Assembly (NCBI GenBank): GCA_003569245.1
Contig: BGOM01000021.1
Coordinates: forward strand, 1 to 64,000
DNA: 64,000 nucleotides
From: Opitutia bacterium
GTDB taxonomy: Bacteria > Verrucomicrobiota > Verrucomicrobiia > Opitutales > UBA953
Reading direction: 5' to 3'
Each line of letters begins with the position of its first letter. Positions within the stretch are counted from its first letter, which is position 1. Position numbers and translations under genes: made by a program. Positions 57,762 to 64,000 of this stretch are shown here, one piece after another. The notes below the pieces were generated by a model. It made no database searches, had not been told where the DNA came from, and was given only the letters and a program-made list of their open reading frames with translations.

Positions 57762-58406
57762 ATGAACCCCCTCGTGCTCGCCGGACTCCTCTGGGTCGCC
57801 CAGGCTGTCGCCCTCGAGGTGAAGGTCGTCCTGCCGGAGCAGGGGGTCGACGAGAAGTTGAAGGTATTCGCCGCCAAGTCCGAGGCCCTGCTCAAGGAGT
57901 GGGAGCCCAAGGTCGCCGAGGCGCTGGGCTTCGGCGCGCACCCGGGCGAGGTCCACCCCGTGGCCATCACGATCATCTTCCGCGAGATGAAGGGCGTCGC
58001 CTATTGGGACGGCAAGGCGATCCACGTCGCCACCCAGTGGGTCGCGTCCCATCCCGAGGACTCCGGCTTGGTCGTGCACGAGCTCGTCCACGTCCTGCAG
58101 GCCTACCGCAAGGTCCCCGGCTGGTTCACCGAAGGTGTCGCGGACTACATCCGCTTCCAGCTCCTGGAAAAGGGGAGATTCGGCATCCGCCTCGACCTCG
58201 CCAAGATGAAGCCGCGCGACTCCTACCGCGTGACCGGCTGGTTCCTCGCCCAGGCCGAGGCCAAGTACCCCGGCCTCATCCGCCGGCTGCACGCCGCCGC
58301 CAAGCAGGGCCGCGATATCGAGCAGGCCTTCGCCGAACATTGCCAGGGCCGCGCCATCGACCCGTTCTGGGCCGACCTCGCCGCGGCGGCCCCCGTCAAG
58401 AAGTGA
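57762..58406 (+). CDS. Secreted basic-secretory-protein (BSP) family peptidase
   Basis: The 214-residue product begins with a short signal peptide ([20 protein letters not shown]). Its zinc-binding helix is [20 protein letters not shown], followed by [16 protein letters not shown]. HExxH with a downstream glutamate matches the BSP family in the gluzincin clan of metallopeptidases. The substrate is unknown. The ATG before NPLVLAG fits the signal peptide. Its stop overlaps the mutL start (GTGA), an odd pairing of a secreted protein with a repair protein. Confidence 0.82.
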   Translation: MNPLVLAGLLWVAQAVALEVKVVLPEQGVDEKLKVFAAKSEALLKEWEPKVAEALGFGAHPGEVHPVAITIIFREMKGVAYWDGKAIHVATQWVASHPEDSGLVVHELVHVLQAYRKVPGWFTEGVADYIRFQLLEKGRFGIRLDLAKMKPRDSYRVTGWFLAQAEAKYPGLIRRLHAAAKQGRDIEQAFAEHCQGRAIDPFWADLAAAAPVKK

Positions 58407-60148
58407 GCGACGCTTCGATCCGCATCCTCGACCCCACGGTCGCCAACCAGATCGCCGCCGGCGAGGTGGTCGAACGTCCGGCCGCGGTCATCAAGGAACT
58501 GCTCGAGAACTCCCTCGATGCCGGCGCCACCCGCGTGACCATCGATTTCTCCCGCGGCGGCAAGGCGCTCATGGTCGTCGAGGACGACGGCAAGGGCATG
58601 GCGCCGGACGAAGCCCTGCTGAGCCTCGAGCGCCACGCCACGAGCAAGATCCGGCTCGCCGCCGACCTCGATCGCATCGCCACCTTCGGTTTCCGCGGCG
58701 AAGCCCTCCCGTCGATCGCCAGCGTCGCCCGTTTCACGCTGCAGACCCGTCCCGCCGCCGCGGCCAACGGCGTCGAGATCCTCGTCAACGGCGGCAAGGT
58801 CATCCATCGCCGCGACCACGGGATGGCGCCGGGCACGCGCATCGAGGTCGCCAACCTCTTCCACCCGGTCCCCGCCCGTCTCAAGTTCCTGAAGTCCGAC
58901 GAGACCGAGGCGGCGCATATCATCCGCCTCGTGCGGCTCTACGCCGTCGCCCATGCCGAGGTCGGCTTCCTGCTCCGCGAGGATGGTCGCGAGCTGTTCC
59001 GCTCGCCCGGCAAGGCTCCCTTGCTCGAACGCGTGCGCGAGATCTGGGGCAAGCAGGTGGCTTCCGAGCTTGCCCTGATGCCGGTGGCCGAACGCCCCGG
59101 CCTCCGGCTCAGCGGCCTCCTCGGCCGGCCCGGCGTCTCGCGCGCGACCCGCCAGGACCTCGTCACGGTCGTCAACGGCCGTCCGGTCGACAGCCGCACG
59201 ATGGCCTTCGCGCTGACCGAGAGCTACCACACGCTGATCCCGAAGGGTCGCTACCCGCTCGCCTTCATCTTCCTCGAGATGGATCCGGCCTGGGTCGACG
59301 TGAACGTCCATCCCGCCAAGCGGGAAGTGCGCTTCCGCGACGAGGCCAAGGTACGCGGCTTCATCATTGAATCCGTGCTCGGCGCGTTGCGCGCCGCCCC
59401 GGGCGGTGGCGCGGATCCCGAGCGCGTCCCGTTGGAGCCGCCCAGTTTCTCCACCGCGGTCGTTCCTCCCGCCCCGGCGGCGATGCCGCCGCCCGCCGCC
59501 GAGCCGGGCGCCCCATCTGCACCCTCGGCTCCGCTCCCCGCGACGCCGGCACCGGTGGCCTCATCGGCGCCCCTGCGCCTAGGCTGGCGCCTCCTGGCTC
59601 GGCTCCGCGAAGAGCGCGCCGTCTTCGAGACCCCGACGGGTCTGGCGGTGCTCGACCTGGGGGCCGCCCACCAGCGCGTCCTCTACGAGGAGATCCTGGC
59701 CCGCTTCACCGCCGGCCGGCCCGTCTCGCAGCCTTTGCTGGTGCCGCTCACGCTCGAGCTCGATCCCTTGCCGGCCGCGGTGCTCAAGGAGCGCCAGGAA
59801 CTGCTGACCGCCGCCGGTTTCGAGTTCGAGGAATACGGCCGCAACTTCTGGCGGCTCGCGGCCCTGCCGACGTGGCTCGAGCCGGCCGACGCGCTCGTCT
59901 TCGTACGCGACCTGCTGGCGGAGATGGCCCGGCGCGAGGGCGATTTCGGCCGCCCCGCGCTGGCCTACGACGCCTTGGCGAAGCTCGCCGTCGCGCGCGC
60001 GCGTCGCAAGGGTGACGCCCTGGCCGACGGGGAGCTGCTCGCCTTGGCGGAGGCGCTGTTCCGCACGGCGCAGCCCGGGACGTGCCCGAAAGGCCGGCGG
60101 ACCTACGTCGAGTGGTCGGACGCCGACCTCGGGCGCCGGTTCGGCTGA
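58403..60148 (+). CDS. mutL: DNA mismatch repair protein MutL, degenerate nuclease site
   Basis: MutL links MutS mismatch recognition to strand excision. The 581-residue protein, from a GTG, has the GHKL ATPase domain: IAAGEVVERPAAVIKELLEN, DDGKGM, RHATSKI, GFRGEALPSIASV, and the transducer part VNVHPAKREVRF. A proline/alanine linker (~340-395) precedes the C-terminal dimer domain. There the usual DQHAAHERxxYE reads DLGAAHQRVLYEE (from ~418). The ACxxAxxxGD block reads AVARARRKGD without cysteine. CPKGRRTYVEW corresponds to CPHGRPT. The metal-binding residues of the endonuclease site therefore seem lost, as in MutH-using E. coli. It ends one base before convergent uvrB. Confidence 0.94.
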   Translation: MSDASIRILDPTVANQIAAGEVVERPAAVIKELLENSLDAGATRVTIDFSRGGKALMVVEDDGKGMAPDEALLSLERHATSKIRLAADLDRIATFGFRGEALPSIASVARFTLQTRPAAAANGVEILVNGGKVIHRRDHGMAPGTRIEVANLFHPVPARLKFLKSDETEAAHIIRLVRLYAVAHAEVGFLLREDGRELFRSPGKAPLLERVREIWGKQVASELALMPVAERPGLRLSGLLGRPGVSRATRQDLVTVVNGRPVDSRTMAFALTESYHTLIPKGRYPLAFIFLEMDPAWVDVNVHPAKREVRFRDEAKVRGFIIESVLGALRAAPGGGADPERVPLEPPSFSTAVVPPAPAAMPPPAAEPGAPSAPSAPLPATPAPVASSAPLRLGWRLLARLREERAVFETPTGLAVLDLGAAHQRVLYEEILARFTAGRPVSQPLLVPLTLELDPLPAAVLKERQELLTAAGFEFEEYGRNFWRLAALPTWLEPADALVFVRDLLAEMARREGDFGRPALAYDALAKLAVARARRKGDALADGELLALAEALFRTAQPGTCPKGRRTYVEWSDADLGRRFG

Positions 60149-62134
60149 TCAGCGGCGTCCTTTGCCGCGTCGGGGCGTGGCCGGCTTGCCGGTGCGGAGC
60201 GCCTCGATCTGGTCGCGGAGCGTCGCCGCCTTCTCGAACTGCAGCTCGTCGGCGGCCGCCAGCATCTCGGACTCCAGGTCGGCCAGCACCCGCGCGATGT
60301 CGCGGTCATCGGTGCCCTCGGCCACCGCGAGGGTCTCCTCGGCCGTGAGGTCGACCAGGCTTTCCTCGATCTTGCGGTGCGTGCTCTTCGGGGTGATCCC
60401 GTGCTTCGCGTTGAAGGTTTCCTGGCGCTTGCGCCGGTCGCGGCAGATCGTCAGCGCGCGGGTCAGCGATTTCGTCATGACGTCGGCGTACAGCAGCACC
60501 TTGCCCTCCTCGTGGCGCGCCGCGCGGCCCGAGGTCTGGATGAGGCTCGTCTCGCTGCGCAGGAAGCCTTCCTTGTCGGCATCGAGGATGCCCACGAGCG
60601 CGACCTCGGGCAGGTCGAGGCCTTCGCGCAGCAGGTTGACGCCCACGAGGACGTCGAAGTGGCCGGCGCGCAGGCGACGGAGGATCTCGACGCGTTCGAT
60701 CGCATCGATGTCGGAGTGCAGGTATTCGACCTTCAGGCCGCTCTCCCGCATGAAGTGGGCGAGGTCCTCGGACATCCGCTTCGTGAGGGTGGTGACCAGG
60801 GTGCGGTAACCGCGGGCGGCGACGGCCTTGGCCTCGCCGATGATGTCCTCCACCTGGCCGGCGATGGGGCGGACCTCCATGACCGGGTCGAGGAGGCCCG
60901 TCGGGCGGATGACCTGCTCGGCGATGACGGCCGAGACCTTGTATTCGTGGGGCGCCGGGGTGGCGGAGACGTAGACCGCCTGTTCGACCAGCTGGTCGAA
61001 CTCCTCGGGGCGCAGGGGGCGGTTCTCGAGCGCGGAGGGCAGGCGGAAGCCGAACTCGACCAGACGCTCCTTGCGGGCGCGGTCGCCGTGGTACATCCCG
61101 CCGATCTGCGAGACCGAGACGTGGCTCTCGTCGATGAAGACCAGCTTGTCGTCGGGGAAGAAGTCCAGCAGGCAATGGGGGCGTTCCCCGGGTCGCCGGC
61201 CGGACATGTGCATCGAGTAGTTCTCGATGCCCGGGCAGAAGCCTGTCTCGCGCAGCATCTCGAGGTCGTGCTCGACGCGCATCCGGAGGCGCTGCGCCTC
61301 CACGAGGCGGTTCGCCCGCTCGAAGTGGTCGACGCGCTCCTCGAGCTCCGCGCGGATGGCGGCGGTGGCGGCCTTCACCCGGCCCGGCGCCATCACGTAT
61401 TGGTTGGCCGGGTAGAGGTCGAACTTGGCGAGGGCCTTGCCCGGCTTCACGCTGACGGGATCCAGCTCGCGGATGGCCTCCAGCGTGTCGCCCCAGAATT
61501 CCAGGCGCACGGCGGCTTCCATGTAGGCCGGCCAGACGTCGATGGTCTCGCCCCGGGCGCGGAAGTTGCAGCGTTCGAGGATGGCGTCGTTGCGGACGTA
61601 CTGGTTGGCCACCAGCTTGGCCAGCAGCTCGTCGCGGCGCAGCGTCATGCCCGCCCGGAGGGCGATCATCGCGGCCAGGAAGTCCTCGGGGGAGCCGAGG
61701 CCGTAGATGCAGGAGACCGAGGCGATCACGATGACGTCGCGGCGGGAGAGCAGGGCGCTGCTGGCGCTGATGCGCAGGCGCTCGATGTCCTCGTTGATGG
61801 CGGAATCCTTCTCGATGAAGGTGTCGGTCGCCGGCACGTAGGCCTCGGGCTGGTAGTAGTCGTAGTAGCTGACGAAGTACTCGACGGCGTTCTCGGGGAA
61901 GAAGTTCCTGAACTCCGAGTACAGCTGCGCGGCCAGCGTCTTGTTGTGCGAGATGATCAGGGCCGGGCGCTGCTGCTGCGCGATCAGGTTCGCCATCGTG
62001 AACGTCTTGCCCGACCCCGTGACCCCGAGGAGCGTCTGGCGGCCGTGGCCGGCCCGCAGGGAGGCGTCGAGCGCGGCGATCGCGGCCGGCTGGTCGCCCA
62101 TCGGGCGGTAGTCCGATTTCAGCCGGAATTCCAT
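60149..62134 (-). CDS. uvrB: Excinuclease ABC subunit B
   Basis: UvrB verifies damage and loads UvrC in nucleotide excision repair. The 661-residue protein has Walker [21 protein letters not shown], the beta-hairpin [59 protein letters not shown] (Walker B) and [20 protein letters not shown]. The C-terminal UVR motif [20 protein letters not shown] contacts UvrC. The end is basic (RRGKGRR). It is preceded on the same strand by a HAD gene with one base between. uvrA and uvrC are not in the window. Confidence 0.97.
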   Translation of the reverse strand: MEFRLKSDYRPMGDQPAAIAALDASLRAGHGRQTLLGVTGSGKTFTMANLIAQQQRPALIISHNKTLAAQLYSEFRNFFPENAVEYFVSYYDYYQPEAYVPATDTFIEKDSAINEDIERLRISASSALLSRRDVIVIASVSCIYGLGSPEDFLAAMIALRAGMTLRRDELLAKLVANQYVRNDAILERCNFRARGETIDVWPAYMEAAVRLEFWGDTLEAIRELDPVSVKPGKALAKFDLYPANQYVMAPGRVKAATAAIRAELEERVDHFERANRLVEAQRLRMRVEHDLEMLRETGFCPGIENYSMHMSGRRPGERPHCLLDFFPDDKLVFIDESHVSVSQIGGMYHGDRARKERLVEFGFRLPSALENRPLRPEEFDQLVEQAVYVSATPAPHEYKVSAVIAEQVIRPTGLLDPVMEVRPIAGQVEDIIGEAKAVAARGYRTLVTTLTKRMSEDLAHFMRESGLKVEYLHSDIDAIERVEILRRLRAGHFDVLVGVNLLREGLDLPEVALVGILDADKEGFLRSETSLIQTSGRAARHEEGKVLLYADVMTKSLTRALTICRDRRKRQETFNAKHGITPKSTHRKIEESLVDLTAEETLAVAEGTDDRDIARVLADLESEMLAAADELQFEKAATLRDQIEALRTGKPATPRRGKGRR

Positions 62135-62135
62135 C

Positions 62136-62801
62136 TCAGCTCAGCCGCCCGCGGGCGAGCCACCCCGGGTCGACTTCGGAGAGATCCGCCACGATGCGGT
62201 GGGCGCCGACCGGCGCCAGTTGCGCGCGGGTGTTCGTCGTCGCGAGCGCGATGGTGACGAACCCCCCGGCCAGGCCGGCCTGCAGCCCCGAGAAGGAGTC
62301 CTCGAAGACGAAGGAGGTCGCCGGCTCCCCGCCGCCGAGGGCGCAGGCCTTCAGGAAGACTTCCGGGTCGGGCTTGCCCCGCGTGACGTCCTCGCTGGCG
62401 ACCGCGCCGGCGAAGAAATGGCCGATGCCGAAGAGTTCGAACGAGAGGGCGAGGTTCTCCTTGTGCGTGGAGGTCCCGATGACGCAGGGGATGCCGAGGT
62501 CCCGGAGCGCCCCGCAGAGCTCGCGGACGCCCGGCAGGAGGCGGACGTGCCCGGTGCGGGCGATGTCGCGGTACAGGGCTTCCTTCCGGTTCGACAGGCG
62601 CTTCACCTCGGTCGGCTCGCGCGCCCAGCCGAGGATGTCGGGGATGATCAGCTCGTTGCGTTTGCCGAAGCCGCGCTTGAAGTGGTCGGCCGGCAGGGGG
62701 AGGCCCTCCTCCTTGGCCAGGGCTTCCCAGGAGCGTTCATGGGCCACGGAGGAGTCGATGACGACCCCGTCCCAATCGAACACGGCGACGGTACGGCCCA
62801 T
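62136..62801 (-). CDS. HAD-superfamily hydrolase, beta-phosphoglucomutase-like
   Basis: The 221-residue protein has motif I VAVFDWDGVVIDSS with the nucleophile aspartate. LLPGVRELCGALRDLGIPCV leads to motif II (VIGTST), and RGKPDPEVFLKACALGG holds the motif III lysine. FVFEDSFSGLQAGLAGG is motif IV. The helical cap lies between motif I and II, as in the phosphoglucomutase/phosphatase subfamily. The substrate cannot be predicted. I chose the ATG at 62801, which just follows the stop of the upstream oxidase; the one at 62822 lies inside that gene. It probably shares the transcript with uvrB. Confidence 0.9.
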   Translation of the reverse strand: MGRTVAVFDWDGVVIDSSVAHERSWEALAKEEGLPLPADHFKRGFGKRNELIIPDILGWAREPTEVKRLSNRKEALYRDIARTGHVRLLPGVRELCGALRDLGIPCVIGTSTHKENLALSFELFGIGHFFAGAVASEDVTRGKPDPEVFLKACALGGGEPATSFVFEDSFSGLQAGLAGGFVTIALATTNTRAQLAPVGAHRIVADLSEVDPGWLARGRLS

Positions 62802-62802
62802 C

Positions 62803-64000
62803 TCAGTGCTTGTCCCAGGCAAGGGTGACCTTGACCGGGCGATGCTCCCACACGTTGAGCGGCTCGAACATCTGGCCCGGGGCCAGGATCCCGTTCGGGT
62901 CGAGGGCCCGCTTCACCGCCAGCATCGCGCCGATCTCGGCCGGGGTGTGCTGGAGGGAGAGGAAGGGGGACTTCGCGATGCCGATACCGTGCTCCCCGGT
63001 GATGGCGCCGCCCAGCTCGACGACCTTGGTCATCACCTCGTGGATGGCTTTCTCGGCCTTGCGGCAGTGCTCGGGGTTGTCCCGGTCGTACATGATGTGC
63101 ACGTGGAAGTTGCCGTCGGCCGCGTGCCCGAAGGTCGGCGTGGCCAGGCCCACGCGGTCGCGGACCTCGCGGGTGTAGCGGATGAGCGCCACGTAGCTGC
63201 GGAAGGGGACGACGATATCCTCGTTGAGCTTGGCGTTGCCGAGCGCGTACATCGCCTGCGAGCAGGTGCGGCGGATGTCCCAGAGCGCCTCGGCCTCGGC
63301 CTCGACGTCGGTCTCGCGGAAGGCCGCGGCGTGGCGGCCGATCCAGGCGCGCACCTTGACGGCGTCCTCCGCCAGCGCGGCGGGGTGGCCGTCGATCTCG
63401 ACCAGCAGGAGGGCGTGCGTGGCGTCGACGCCCTGCAGCTCGGCCGTGGAGAACACGCGGCTGCCGCGACGCTTCTCGGCGGCCTCGACCGTCTGCGTGT
63501 CGAGGAACTCGAACACGGCGGGGTTGACGCGCAGGCCCATCAGCTCGGCGGCGGCCTCGAGCGCGCCTTCGTCGGTGCGGCAGGCGAGCAGGAAGGTGCG
63601 GCGCGCGGCGGGCTTGTTGACCAGCTTGAGGGTGGCCTGGGTGATGACGCCGAGGGTGCCTTCGGAGCCGATCCAGAGGTCGCGGAGGTTCAGGCCGCTG
63701 ACGAACTTGCGGAGCGGGGCGGCCCAGCGGACCTTCTCGCCGGTGGGCAGGAAGCCCTCGAGGGCGTAGACGTGGTCGCGGACCACGCCGTATTTCGCGG
63801 CGCGCAGGCCGCCGGCGTTCGTCGCGATGTTGCCGCCGATGCTGCAGTACTTCAGCGAGGAGGGGTCGGGCGGGAAGAACAGGCCGTGCGGGGCCGCGAG
63901 CTCGTTGATGCGCGCGGTGATGGCGCCCGGCTGGACCGTCGCCATGGCCGAGACCGGGTCGATCTCGATCCGGTCCCAGTGGTCGAGGTGGAGGACCCAG
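62803..64000 (-). CDS. glcD: GlcD-type FAD-linked oxidase, partial at window edge
   Basis: A FAD-binding 2-hydroxyacid oxidase such as the glycolate oxidase GlcD subunit or D-lactate dehydrogenase. The frame stays open to the right edge (LDHWDRIEIDPVSAMATVQP), so the N-terminus is outside. Visible are the PCMH FAD block PDPSSLKYCSIGGNIATNAG and GIKYG-like GLRAAKYGVVRDHVYALEGF. LRDLWIGSEGTLGVITQATL, PTFGHAADGNFHVHIMYDRD with the active-site histidines, and GGAITGEHGIGIAKSPF follow. glcE and glcF are not present on this side. The substrate is inferred from the family only. Confidence 0.88.
   Translation of the reverse strand, partial: WVLHLDHWDRIEIDPVSAMATVQPGAITARINELAAPHGLFFPPDPSSLKYCSIGGNIATNAGGLRAAKYGVVRDHVYALEGFLPTGEKVRWAAPLRKFVSGLNLRDLWIGSEGTLGVITQATLKLVNKPAARRTFLLACRTDEGALEAAAELMGLRVNPAVFEFLDTQTVEAAEKRRGSRVFSTAELQGVDATHALLLVEIDGHPAALAEDAVKVRAWIGRHAAAFRETDVEAEAEALWDIRRTCSQAMYALGNAKLNEDIVVPFRSYVALIRYTREVRDRVGLATPTFGHAADGNFHVHIMYDRDNPEHCRKAEKAIHEVMTKVVELGGAITGEHGIGIAKSPFLSLQHTPAEIGAMLAVKRALDPNGILAPGQMFEPLNVWEHRPVKVTLAWDKH

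Overview
The window is a very GC-rich bacterial chromosome segment with G or C at nearly every third codon position. Genes are packed tightly, with many ATGA or GTGA start/stop overlaps. The organism is Gram-negative: it carries lpxB, two outer-membrane barrel proteins and peptidoglycan genes (murA, rodA). The mix of an RNase Y, an RNase E/G, carboxynorspermidine-type polyamine enzymes, a PilB/PilT/PilB/PilC block and starts without Shine-Dalgarno sequences would fit Verrucomicrobiota (Opitutae-like). That placement is an inference and was not tested. No phage, insertion sequence, CRISPR array or defence island is visible; this is mostly core genome.

Layout. 1-4.1 kb: aroE (runs off the left edge), a SirB1-type transglutaminase-like gene and clpB, which together carry five single-base indels. 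4.1-7.1 kb: a Gfo/Idh oxidoreductase, lpxB and an SDR epimerase in one overlapping operon. 7.2-9.8 kb: an OprP/O-type porin, an orphan Vsr endonuclease and a membrane-anchored coiled-coil protein. 9.8-19.6 kb: a long minus-strand run, in transcription order rny, an RGG-box disordered protein, murA, ruvB, proB, proA, tRNA-Asp, carboxynorspermidine synthase and nspC. 19.7-22.8 kb: rodA and an RNase E/G gene. 22.8-25.4 kb: a P1B-type metal ATPase divergent from a tandem ribbon-helix-helix protein with a histone-like lysine tail and a nested start. 25.5-28.6 kb: icd, a beta-barrel protein, rplM and rpsI, each unit closed by a strong terminator. 28.7-35.5 kb: argC-argJ-argB-argD-argF-argG, most of arginine synthesis from N-acetylglutamyl phosphate to argininosuccinate. 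35.5-42.2 kb: tRNA-Cys, ispF, ndk, serS, tilS (one frameshift), ftsH, coaE. 42.3-48.1 kb: type IV pilus or type II secretion motor genes pilB, pilT, pilB and pilC. 48.2-51.0 kb: initiator tRNA, then two paralogous membrane-anchored von Willebrand A-like proteins of unknown role. 51.1-57.7 kb: a thioesterase, an Agl23-like membrane protein, an ApbE-like protein, a TPR-like membrane protein and a YyaL thioredoxin-domain protein. 57.8-64 kb: a BSP-type peptidase, mutL, uvrB, a HAD phosphatase and a GlcD-like FAD oxidase cut by the right edge.

Most genes serve housekeeping pathways. The parts least explained by known biology are the tandem-RHH/lysine-tail gene with its nested start, the twin VWA-like proteins, the RGG-box protein beside RNase Y, and a MutL whose nuclease motifs are degenerate in a genome that carries a Vsr. 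I did not find one clear new multi-gene system; these are the best candidates to follow.
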